From contig NZ_RXLQ01000004.1 in NCBI RefSeq assembly GCF_003953935.1, forward strand, positions 310,001 through 374,000: a stretch of DNA of 64,000 nt, written 5' to 3'. This DNA is from Massilia atriviolacea. Lineage in GTDB: Bacteria > Pseudomonadota > Gammaproteobacteria > Burkholderiales > Burkholderiaceae_D. Both the position numbers and the translations under genes were made by a program. The notes beneath the pieces are model-generated. The model was not told where the DNA came from, did no database searches, and saw only the letters and a list, made by a program, of their open reading frames with translations. Position 1 is the first letter of the stretch; every line of letters begins with the position of its first letter. Of this stretch, positions 55,039-64,000 are shown piece by piece.

Positions 55039-55337
55039 GATTGCCCCCGCGCGCCGGTCAGCAGCACCCCGGGCAGCTGCTGGCGCAGCGCGTACGTGAC
55101 AGCTCCCGCGAGCGCGGCATGCACGCACAGCCAGACCTGCATGCGCCCTTCCTGTCGGTCGCGGGCGATGCGCATGAATTCGAGCGCCTCGCCGCACACT
55201 CGCATGGCCAGCCGACGGGCGCCGGTCACCGAAGCGGTGTCGATCGTCAGGTGGATGGTGCAGGTCGGCTGCGCCGCGCTGAAAGGCGCCACGGCATGTT
55301 GGCGCAGGGTCGAACGGGTGGACTGGTGCAATTGCAT
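55035..55337 (-). CDS. 100-aa protein of unknown function
   Basis: A small protein without membrane helix or signal peptide (CTIHLTIDTASVTGARRLAM, RMQVWLCVHAALAGAVTYAL). GGAGG lies 5 bases before the ATG, and the stop overlaps the ParA-like start (ATGA). I recognise no family. The coupling suggests it works together with the ParA-like protein. It is the first gene after the KdpE-like promoter element on the minus strand. Confidence 0.72.
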   Translation of the reverse strand: MQLHQSTRSTLRQHAVAPFSAAQPTCTIHLTIDTASVTGARRLAMRVCGEALEFMRIARDRQEGRMQVWLCVHAALAGAVTYALRQQLPGVLLTGARGQS

Positions 55338-55373
55338 GAAGCCTCCGGAAAACACGTCGGGATGACGGTTCCC

Positions 55374-55438
55374 AGCCTATCGGCCCAGCCGTAAAAACGG
55401 TCTAAAAAGTCCGGGGCCTCCTGTAAACAAAGCATAAA
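55374..55438 (-). promoter_or_regulatory. second KdpE-like promoter element, driving the ParA-like operon
   Basis: In the transcription direction it reads TTTATGCTTTGTTTACA, 11 bases, ACTTTTTAGACCGTTTTT, then 13 bases and TAGGCT. The 46-bp element keeps exactly the spacing of the kdp element. The first half-site is even closer to the E. coli kdp operator. The 100-aa gene starts about 37 bases after the -10-like hexamer. Confidence 0.72.
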
Positions 55439-55461
55439 AACAGGGCGACGCGCAGGCTGCG

Positions 55462-55526
55462 TTTACGCCTTCTTTATGCGTAGCCGGCAATTCTTGATGC
55501 CGTTTTTACACCTCGCTGTGTACGAT
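55462..55526 (+). promoter_or_regulatory. third KdpE-like promoter element, driving the GNAT/RimK operon
   Basis: On the plus strand: TTTACGCCTTCTTTATG, 11 bases, ATTCTTGATGCCGTTTTT, then 13 bases and TACGAT preceded by TGTG (extended -10). Spacing is identical to the other two copies. It is back-to-back with the second element, 23 bases apart, forming a divergent control region. Confidence 0.7.
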
Positions 55527-55569
55527 GAGCTGGTGCCGGAAGCGCCGGTGCCCGAACCAGGAGCGAAGG

Positions 55570-56700
55570 ATGGACATGCAACAAGCCGCTGCGATCCGCC
55601 ATGCGGATATTGACGATCTCGATGCCCTGGTGGCGATCGAAACCGCCAGCTTCAGCGGCGACCGGCTCAGCCGGCGCAGTTTTCGCCATCTGCTCACCGA
55701 AGGCAATTGCCTGACCCTCGTCGCCGGCGCCGGCGCCGCCCTGCGCGGCTACGCCACGGTGCTGTTTCGCGACGGCGTGTCGGTGGCGCGCATCTACACC
55801 ATTGCCACCACTCCCGCGTGGCAGGGCTGCGGGGTGGCGGCGGGCCTGGTACGGGCCGCCGAACAGGCCGCGCTGGCCAGGGGCTGCGTGAGCGTGCGCC
55901 TGGAAATCCGCAAGGACAACGCCGCCTCGCTCGCCCTGTTCGCCAGCCGCGGCTACCAGGTGTTCGGCGAATACCGCGCTTACTACGAGGACGGCATGGC
56001 CGCGTGGCGCCTGCAGAAAGCGCTGCCGCCGCACAGGCGCCCGGCGCGGGCGCGCGCCGCCTACTATCGGCAGACGCTGGGCTTTACCTGCGGCGCCTCG
56101 TGCCTGATGATGGCCATGAAGGCGTTCGAGCCGGGGCTGGAATTGAACCGCACCCTGGAATTGCAGCTGTGGCGCGAAGCGACCACGATCTTCATGACGG
56201 CCGGGCATGGCGGATGCGGCCCCTACGGCCTGGCGCTGGCCGCGCACCGGCGTGGTTTTCCTGCCGAGATCCACGTCAATGGCGGCGGCGTGCTGTTTCG
56301 CGAATCGGTGCGCAGCGAAGAAAAGCGCGAGGTCATCACCCTGGTGCACGAGGACTTCGTGCGCCAGGTGAAGGCCTGCCCGATTCCGGTGCATGCCAAC
56401 CTGGCGGGCACGGCGGAACTGCGCCGCTGTGTCGACGCCGGCGGCGTTGTGCTGGTGCTCATATCAACCTGGCGCCTGACGCGCGAACGGGCGCCGCACT
56501 GGGTGGTGATCAGCGCTTGCGACGCGCAGTATGTGTACATCCACGACCCCGACAACGCCGCCGCGCGCGCGCCCGAGCAGCGCATCGACATGCCGATCCC
56601 GAAAAAAGACTTCGAGCGCATGGCGCGCTACGGCCGCAACGGCGCCAGGGCAGCGGTGGTGGTGTATCCGCGCGGCCACCCGTTGCCTGCAACAGCCTGA
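55570..56700 (+). CDS. GNAT acetyltransferase fused to a C39-like peptidase
   Basis: A 376-aa two-domain protein. Residues 8-150 are a RimI-type GNAT fold with the acetyl-CoA loop near 85-90 (QGCGVA). Residues 165-370 are a C39-like papain-fold peptidase with nucleophile Cys174 in GFTCGASCL, His310 in APHWVVIS and Asp326 in YIHDPD. AGGAG precedes the ATG. It forms a two-gene operon with the RimK-like ligase, a combination described in surveys of ATP-grasp amidoligase systems as a likely peptide-making or protein-tagging module. Confidence 0.87.
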   Translation: MDMQQAAAIRHADIDDLDALVAIETASFSGDRLSRRSFRHLLTEGNCLTLVAGAGAALRGYATVLFRDGVSVARIYTIATTPAWQGCGVAAGLVRAAEQAALARGCVSVRLEIRKDNAASLALFASRGYQVFGEYRAYYEDGMAAWRLQKALPPHRRPARARAAYYRQTLGFTCGASCLMMAMKAFEPGLELNRTLELQLWREATTIFMTAGHGGCGPYGLALAAHRRGFPAEIHVNGGGVLFRESVRSEEKREVITLVHEDFVRQVKACPIPVHANLAGTAELRRCVDAGGVVLVLISTWRLTRERAPHWVVISACDAQYVYIHDPDNAAARAPEQRIDMPIPKKDFERMARYGRNGARAAVVVYPRGHPLPATA

Positions 56701-56728
56701 TTAACCGAACCCCTCACCCCGAGCAGCC

Positions 56729-58357
56729 ATGTCCACGCAACGCAGCAATCCCATTCCCAGCCTCCCCCTCGCGCCGGATCACGATTCCCATGCCAACGCC
56801 GCTATCCTCCCCGCGCCATCGCGCAGGCTGTCGACGCTCAAGGCCGGGGCGGGCGCGCTGATCGTGGTCGAACAGCGGCGCGACTGGATCGGCGATGGGG
56901 GCGGCCACACTGTCGTCACGGCGGCCGATTTCCTGCACGGCGGCGATACGCAGCGCGCCAGCGGCACCGTGATCAACCTGTGCCGCGGCTATAAATACCT
57001 GTCGGTCGGCTACTATTGCTCGCTGCTGGCCGAGGCGCGCGGGCAGGCGGTGCTGCCGTCGGTAAAAACCATCAACGATTTATCGCGCAAGGCCATCTAC
57101 GGTCTCGATACAAGCGAACTGAACTACGCACTGAACGCCTTGCTGGAGCAATCGGGCGAGCGGCCGATGCCGGTCGAATTTTCGATGGATATCCGCTTCG
57201 GCACGACCGACTACACGCCGCTGGCGGCGCTGGCGCGGCAGATCTTCGAGACCTTTCCGGCGCCGCTGATGCGGATCGAGTTCGCGCGCGGCGATCACTG
57301 GCGCATCGACGCCATCAAGCTGCACAACGTGAGCAGCCTGGGCGAGAGCCAGCTGGGCGCGGCGGCGGCGGCCCTGCGCGCGATGGGATGCGCGCCGCTG
57401 CCGGCCCGGACCGGCGTCAAGCCGTACCGTTATCACATCGCGATCCTGCACGATCCCGAGGAGGCGCTGGCGCCCAGCAATGCCGGTGCGCTGGCCTGTT
57501 TCGTCGATGCCGGACGGCGGATCGGCGTAGATGTGTCGCTGATCGGCAAACGGGACTTGTCGCGCCTGCCTGAATTCGACGCGCTGCTGATCCGCGAAAC
57601 CACAGCCATCAACCACCACACCTATCTGTTCGCGAAAAAGGCGCAAAGCGAAGGCATGGTCGTGATCGACGATCCGGTCTCGATCCTGCGCTGTACCAAC
57701 AAGGTGTATCTGGCCGACCTGATGCGCATGAACGGCGTGCCGACGCCACGCACCTTTACCCTGCAACGCGCCGACATTGCCGACATCGGCGCCATCGAGG
57801 CGGCCATCGGCTATCCGATGGTGATGAAAATTCCTGACGGCGCGTTTTCGCGCGGGGTGAGCAAAGTGGCCGATGCGGCCCAGTTCCAGCAGACGGCGCA
57901 CGCTTTGCTGGCGCAGTCGGCGCTGATCCTGGTTCAGGAATACATGTACACCGAGTTCGATTGGCGTATTGGCGTGCTGAACCGTAAGGCCATTTTCGCG
58001 AGCAAGTACTTCATGTCCAAGGGACACTGGCAGATCGCCCGGCGCGACGCCGGCGGCAATGCCGAATTCGGCCCGACACGCGGGGTGCCGCTGGCGGATG
58101 TACCGCCGGAGCTGCTGCGCCACGCAGTGGCGGCAGCGAGCCTGATCGGCGACGGTCTGTATGGCGTGGATATGAAGATGAGCGAACGCGGGCCGGTGCT
58201 GATCGAGGTGAACGACAATCCCAACATCGATGCCGGCAATGAGGATGCGGCGCTGGGGGACGCCTTGTACCGGACGGTGCTCGGCGAGATGGTGCGGCGG
58301 CTCGACGAAGCGCATGGGGTAGGTGCCGGGCACGGAGGTGCGCTGTTGTCGAGGTGA
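56729..58357 (+). CDS. RimK-like ATP-grasp ligase with RLAN N-terminal domain
   Basis: A 542-aa enzyme. Residues about 40-190 match the RLAN domain ([40 protein letters not shown]). A RimK-type pre-ATP-grasp and ATP-grasp core follows from about 230 to 520 ([44 protein letters not shown]-like [20 protein letters not shown] with the metal ligands). It should join an amino acid, perhaps glutamate, to a peptide or protein with ATP. Product unknown. Starts 28 bases after the GNAT-peptidase gene. Confidence 0.87.
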   Translation: MSTQRSNPIPSLPLAPDHDSHANAAILPAPSRRLSTLKAGAGALIVVEQRRDWIGDGGGHTVVTAADFLHGGDTQRASGTVINLCRGYKYLSVGYYCSLLAEARGQAVLPSVKTINDLSRKAIYGLDTSELNYALNALLEQSGERPMPVEFSMDIRFGTTDYTPLAALARQIFETFPAPLMRIEFARGDHWRIDAIKLHNVSSLGESQLGAAAAALRAMGCAPLPARTGVKPYRYHIAILHDPEEALAPSNAGALACFVDAGRRIGVDVSLIGKRDLSRLPEFDALLIRETTAINHHTYLFAKKAQSEGMVVIDDPVSILRCTNKVYLADLMRMNGVPTPRTFTLQRADIADIGAIEAAIGYPMVMKIPDGAFSRGVSKVADAAQFQQTAHALLAQSALILVQEYMYTEFDWRIGVLNRKAIFASKYFMSKGHWQIARRDAGGNAEFGPTRGVPLADVPPELLRHAVAAASLIGDGLYGVDMKMSERGPVLIEVNDNPNIDAGNEDAALGDALYRTVLGEMVRRLDEAHGVGAGHGGALLSR

Positions 58358-58520
58358 TGTCGACGTGCCGCATTTGCACGGAATACGGATGCGACGATAC
58401 CTGTCGGCCCTCACCGGCAAGGCATCGACGCGCCTGGGCGCCAGCTGCGCGGGACTTTCTCAATTAAAACATTTCCTAGAATAACATCCTCCAGTATCCT
58501 CTTGCCACAGAGAACAATCT

Positions 58521-60368
58521 ATGATCGAGGATGTCATGGCGGCACAATTGGACACATTGACCTGCACCGGATGCGGCGCGCAGCTGCGCTACGCGGCGGG
58601 CCTGCAAGCCTTGCAATGCGAATACTGCGAGACGGTCATGGAGATTGCGCGGGTGTCGCCGCTGGCGGCGGCGACGGCGGCGCAACTGCTGATTCCGATG
58701 ACGATCGAAGAGAACGCGCTCGCCTGCGCCGTGCTGCAGCATCTGGCTGCCAACGATGAGGTCCCGGACGACATGGTCGAACGCGCCGTGCTGACCGTCG
58801 AGCGGTTCTACATGCCCTGCTTTTCCTTCAAGGGTTCCTTCAACGCCACCTGGACCGCCAGCTTCGGCTACAAGCGGACCGAAACCTATACCGCCCATGT
58901 GGACCGGCGCGTGGATGGCAGGACGCAAAGGGTGGCGCTCACCCGGAATCGCACCGTGGTCGACTGGCGCCCGGTCAACGGCCACGACGCCGGCAACTTC
59001 AACGTCGTCGGCTACGGCGGCAGCGGCCTGGCGCCATCGGTCCTGCCCTTGCTTGCCCGTTTGCGCAAGCTGCCGCAGGCGACGCCGTTCGACGTCGGCT
59101 TTGTCAGCGGCGTGGACACCCAGCCCTACACACTGGACCCGAAGGAGGCCTATGCGCTGCACACCGAGGCGCAGGTCGGCAAGCTGGTCGAGGCGAGCGT
59201 CATGCGCCACGCGCAGGGCGACCAGCAGCGCGACTGGCACTGGAACGCCAGCTCGCGCTGGGACGCCTCGGCCGTGTATGTGCCGGTCGGCCACGTCATG
59301 ATCGGGTACGAGGGCCGGCAATACCATGCCTGGGCCGACGGCACCGATGCGGCCAATCTGGTGACGGACGCGCTGCCGGCCAACAAGGGCAAGGAAAACC
59401 ACATCTTTCGCGGCCTCATGCTGCCGCTTGCCGCAACGTCGGCGCTGATGATCGCAGGCTGGGCGTCCAGCAGCTTCTTTCACGCATTGACGTGGGAACG
59501 CGTGGCCATGGTCGGCGCGGCCTGGATCCTGTGGGGCTGGCGCGAAGTGCGGCGCGCCATGCGCGCCAAGCGGTCGCGCCAGGCCGCCCTGGCAAGGCGC
59601 GCGCTGCGCTATGCCCAGCCCGCGACCACGCCAGCCCCGGCTGCCTCGACTGAACCGGCGGCCCCGGCTGGCGCCACGGACTGGTTTTCGGTCGCGCTGT
59701 CCACGGTGTCGTCGGTGATCGTATGCGCCTTGATCTACAAGCTGGCCACGGGTCCTGCCGCGCCTGCGCCCGAAGCGGCGGGCGCCACAGCGGCCGCCGC
59801 CGCCGCCGCCGCCGCAGCCCCGCTCGTGCCGCCAGCGCCGCCGCTGTCCCCGATCATGGCCGCGGCCGAAGCCCAGGACTGGGCGGCCGTGCGGACCATG
59901 ACGGCAAAGACGGCGCCACGGGCGCCGGTATCGAAGGCCGACAAGGCTGCCTCGGCGGCGGCCTTCTCGCGCGGCACGAAAGCCCTGGCCAACAAGAACC
60001 ATGCGGCTGCCATCACCGCGTTCGAGGCCGCGCTCGAGGCCAACGGCGCCAACATGGATGCGCGCGGCAAGCTCGGTGCCGCCCTCATCCGCGCGGGCCA
60101 GCATGCGCGTGCGCGCCAGGTGCTCGGCGAACTGGTCGCCGCTGCGCCCGGCCACGTCGAGGGCTGGAGAAACCTGGCCGAGGCGGCCGCGCTGGCCGGC
60201 CATCCTGCCGAGGCCGATGCCAGCCTGCGCATGCTGCTGCACCTGAGCAAGGACCGCAAGCGCAGCACGGAGGCGCTGAGAAAGCGCGCCGCCGCGGGCG
60301 CGCCGGACAGGTTCAGCGAGGCCATCGCCAGGGTCGTCAAGCCGGCTGCCAAACAGGCCGGCAAATAA
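58521..60368 (+). CDS. zinc-ribbon membrane protein with C-terminal TPR, unknown function
   Basis: A 615-aa protein. N-terminal zinc ribbon CTGCG/CEYC at about 15-38, then a beta-rich domain (GSFNATWTASFGYKRTETYT). Two membrane helices lie near 305-340, another near 395-415, then an alanine run of about ten residues coded by GCC repeats (59780-59820). The C-terminal part has TPR-like repeats (HAAAITAFEAALEANGANMD). It may sense or organise something at the membrane, but I know no function. An in-frame ATG at 58536 is an alternative start. Confidence 0.75.
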   Translation: MIEDVMAAQLDTLTCTGCGAQLRYAAGLQALQCEYCETVMEIARVSPLAAATAAQLLIPMTIEENALACAVLQHLAANDEVPDDMVERAVLTVERFYMPCFSFKGSFNATWTASFGYKRTETYTAHVDRRVDGRTQRVALTRNRTVVDWRPVNGHDAGNFNVVGYGGSGLAPSVLPLLARLRKLPQATPFDVGFVSGVDTQPYTLDPKEAYALHTEAQVGKLVEASVMRHAQGDQQRDWHWNASSRWDASAVYVPVGHVMIGYEGRQYHAWADGTDAANLVTDALPANKGKENHIFRGLMLPLAATSALMIAGWASSSFFHALTWERVAMVGAAWILWGWREVRRAMRAKRSRQAALARRALRYAQPATTPAPAASTEPAAPAGATDWFSVALSTVSSVIVCALIYKLATGPAAPAPEAAGATAAAAAAAAAAPLVPPAPPLSPIMAAAEAQDWAAVRTMTAKTAPRAPVSKADKAASAAAFSRGTKALANKNHAAAITAFEAALEANGANMDARGKLGAALIRAGQHARARQVLGELVAAAPGHVEGWRNLAEAAALAGHPAEADASLRMLLHLSKDRKRSTEALRKRAAAGAPDRFSEAIARVVKPAAKQAGK

Positions 60369-60558
60369 TCCGCCGGCTGGGCCCGCGGCATCGTTTTACC
60401 CTGGCGAAAATCGACGCTGCGCCAGCCCCATCGCCCCGTCCGGCAAGCTGCTTTTTCTGTTGCGCATGTACGGCGCATGGGAGGGCACACGCCCGCCGAT
60501 GCCGTTGCCGACTGAAAATCCGATGTTGCGATGCGCAGGGCGCTTGACGACGCAAGAC

Positions 60559-60953
60559 TCAACCGAGCGACAGGTCATCGAGGATCGGGCAATCCGGCCG
60601 CTCGTCCCCATGGCAGGCCGTGGCCAGTTTTTCCAGGGTGCGCTTCATGGCCTGCATCTCGCCGATCTTGCGCTCCAGCTCGGCGATGTGCTGCCTGGCC
60701 ATGGCCCGCACATCCTTGCTGGCGCGCCGCTTGTCCTGCCACAAGGCCAGCAGGGTCTTGATCTGCTCCAGCGAAAACCCCAGCTCGCGGCTGCGGTGAA
60801 TGAACTGCAGCACCTGCACATCCTGCGGTCCGTACACGCGGTAGCCGGCGTCGGTGCGCTGCGCCTCGCCGATCAGCCCGATCGATTCGTAGTGCCGGAT
60901 CATCTTGGCCGACACGCCCGAGGCCTTGGCCGTGTCGCCGATATTCATCGTCG

Positions 60954-60957
<4 letters not shown>
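60559..60957 (-). CDS. cueR: copper-responsive MerR-family regulator CueR
   Basis: A 132-aa regulator: N-terminal helix-turn-helix ([20 protein letters not shown]), dimerisation helix and the Cu(I)-binding loop with two cysteines in [13 protein letters not shown] (about 114-126), the CueR signature. It untwists promoters with a 19-bp spacer to turn on copA and copZ. The ATG overlaps the copA stop (ATGA), so it is co-transcribed with copA and autoregulated. Confidence 0.92.
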
Positions 60958-63143
<2,186 letters not shown>

Positions 63144-63172
63144 TGCCAGCTCCTTTACATCCGTATGCCGCC

Positions 63173-63203
63173 ATGATTAAGCTTCCCATTATAGTAAGGT
63201 CAA
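63173..63203 (-). promoter_or_regulatory. CueR-type promoter of copA-cueR
   Basis: On the minus strand TTGACC (-35) is followed by a 19-bp spacer containing CCTTACTATAATGGGAAG, a MerR-type dyad, and an AATCAT -10-like hexamer. The long spacer is the hallmark of MerR-family activation. Confidence 0.7.
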
Positions 63204-63216
63204 GCGAAAAAAACGC

Positions 63217-63247
63217 TTGACCTTCCCACTGTGGGAACGTCGAGAAT
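63217..63247 (+). promoter_or_regulatory. CueR-type promoter of copZ
   Basis: TTGACC (-35, 63217-63222), a 19-bp spacer with the dyad CCTTCCCACTGTGGGAACG, then GAGAAT (-10 like). The copper chaperone start is 35 bases downstream. The two -35 boxes of this and the copA promoter lie in a perfect 11-bp inverted repeat around A7. Confidence 0.75.
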
Positions 63248-63281
63248 GGCCCTTGTTATCTTCACCAACAGGAGTGTTGCC

Positions 63282-63479
63282 ATGATCAAGCTGCGTATTC
63301 CCGAGATGAGCTGCGGCCATTGTGCCGGCATCATCAACAAGACCCTCAAGGAACTCGACCGCGATGCCGTCATCCAGATCGACGTACCGGCCCGCACCGT
63401 CGAGCTGGACACGGCGGCGGCCCAGGACGAGGTGCTGGCCAGCCTGGCCGAGGCCGGCTATCCCGCCAGCGTCGCTTGA
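63282..63479 (+). CDS. copZ: copper chaperone CopZ, heavy-metal-associated domain
   Basis: A 65-aa HMA-domain protein with the metal site MSCGHCAG (about 9-16). It carries Cu(I) in the cytosol to CopA. AGGAG lies 8 bases before the ATG. An upstream in-frame start would remove the promoter spacing and was rejected. Confidence 0.92.
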   Translation: MIKLRIPEMSCGHCAGIINKTLKELDRDAVIQIDVPARTVELDTAAAQDEVLASLAEAGYPASVA

Positions 63480-63523
63480 CGCGCCCGGCGCGCGCCCGAT
63501 TTTCCATGTGCTAGACTTCGCCC

Positions 63524-63877
63524 ATGAAGTGCTTCCGAACATTGCTGGTATGGCTGATGCTGCTTGCGATCCCCTTGCAGGGCTTCGCCGCGGCATCGTC
63601 GGCGCTGTGCGGCGCGGCCGCCGCGCCGGCCGCCAGCCATGCCGCCGCCAGCATGGACCAGGGCCACTGCGCTACGCCAGACCAGCCCGCTCCGGACACC
63701 CCCTACAAATGTAGTCACTGCGCCTTCTGCTGCGTGGGCATGACCATTGCCCCGGCCTTTGCCGCGCCGGCCGCCGCGCATCCGCTCGCATCCGAACCGA
63801 TCGCCTACGCCGCCATGCACGTGACAGCCCATATCCCGGGCGGCCTGGAACGCCCCCCACACTCCCCGATCGCCTGA
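63524..63877 (+). CDS. small secreted Cys/His-rich protein in the copper locus
   Basis: A 117-aa protein with signal peptide (MKCFRTLLVWLMLLAIPLQG, cleavage near GFAAA). The mature part has CSHCAFCCVGM and several His residues (ASHAAASMDQGHC), suitable for metal binding. Similar small proteins stand before metal-efflux outer-membrane genes in related bacteria. A role as periplasmic copper binder is inference from residues and context. Confidence 0.72.
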   Translation: MKCFRTLLVWLMLLAIPLQGFAAASSALCGAAAAPAASHAAASMDQGHCATPDQPAPDTPYKCSHCAFCCVGMTIAPAFAAPAAAHPLASEPIAYAAMHVTAHIPGGLERPPHSPIA

Positions 63878-63885
63878 ATGCCCCT

Positions 63886-63911
63886 GGTCCGTCCACGGAC
63901 CCGCGTCTTTT
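63886..63911 (+). terminator. weak intrinsic terminator or attenuator
   Basis: GGTCCG and CGGACC form a 6-bp stem with a TCCA loop, followed after 6 bases by TTTT. It lies between the Cys/His-rich gene and the last start codon of the window. Confidence 0.4.
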
Positions 63912-63933
63912 AACCAACACGATTGAGGTTGTC

Positions 63934-64000
63934 ATGCATTCCCTTCGCCTGATATGGCCCCTGCTCGCCTGCGCCGGGCCGGCGCTGGCGCAAACGCCGC
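63934..64000 (+). CDS. start of a secreted protein, cut by the window edge
   Basis: Only 22 codons are visible: MHSLRLIWPLLACAGPALAQ, a complete signal peptide with cleavage after ALA. GAGG lies 7 bases before the ATG. The position after a copper chaperone and a Cys/His-rich protein suggests an outer-membrane efflux component (CzcC/TolC-like), but nothing in the visible residues proves this. Confidence 0.6.
   Translation, partial: MHSLRLIWPLLACAGPALAQTP

Noticed and set aside
63196-63224. Inverted repeat around A7 as an intrinsic terminator
   Set aside because: It lies between divergent genes, contains two TTGACC -35 boxes and has the A-run in the loop, not a T-run after the stem.

Overview
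The window is high-GC, tightly packed Gram-negative chromosome. The protein set points to a betaproteobacterium of the order Burkholderiales, most like Massilia, Duganella or Janthinobacterium (Oxalobacteraceae). The pointers are the petABC–sspA–sspB block, a betaproteobacterial-style Tad locus, a patatin plus 3-hydroxybutyrate dehydrogenase pair and a TorF-type porin beside kdp. The genus call is inference from gene content; no rRNA is present.

Layout. 1-3860: start of an indolepyruvate:ferredoxin oxidoreductase gene, a LysR regulator, and a convergent c-di-GMP pair (HD-GYP phosphodiesterase and GGDEF cyclase). 4310-17621: a complete Tad/Flp pilus locus, running flp pilin, terminator, prepilin peptidase, an extra AAA ATPase, cpaB, cpaC, lipoprotein, tadG-like, two tadE-like genes, tadZ, tadA, tadB, tadC and a TPR/LytR_C lipoprotein. 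17718-22331: small envelope proteins, a DUF2867 gene, and a patatin/3-hydroxybutyrate dehydrogenase/CMD-family operon. 22517-27655: a clearly AT-richer accessory segment next to the 3' end of tRNA-Thr. It carries a HigA-like regulator, an IetA/IetS-type AAA ATPase plus subtilase pair, and the wreck of an IS3-family transposase. 27656-33784: housekeeping (tRNA-Thr, sspB, sspA, cytochrome bc1, mscL, HtrA protease). 33841-43733: mixed genes, including an Rpn-type nuclease, a chemoreceptor, a cupin/thioredoxin pair, a two-component system, RidA and a LysR regulator.

43930-58357 is the most interesting part. A full kdp potassium-uptake operon (a 30-codon leader ORF, kdpF, A, B, C, D, E and a degenerate sigma-54-type regulator) lies next to two divergent operons. 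One encodes a 100-aa protein, a degenerate ParA-like ATPase and a TorF porin. The other encodes a GNAT-peptidase C39 fusion and a RimK-like ATP-grasp ligase with an RLAN domain. Each of the three transcription units is preceded by the same 46-bp two-part element. In all three the half-sites keep the same spacing, and a -10-like hexamer follows exactly 13 bp later. The T-rich half-site resembles the Escherichia coli KdpE operator. This suggests that KdpDE controls a peptide-ligase module and a ParA-like module together with the potassium pump.

58521-64000: an unrecognised zinc-ribbon/TPR membrane protein, then a copper-resistance locus (cueR, copA, divergent copZ with back-to-back MerR-type promoters, a small cysteine-rich secreted protein) and the first codons of a secreted protein cut by the window edge.

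No CRISPR array, rRNA gene or intact insertion sequence was seen. Starts were chosen from Shine-Dalgarno spacing and stop/start overlap; family calls come from recognised motifs, not database searches.
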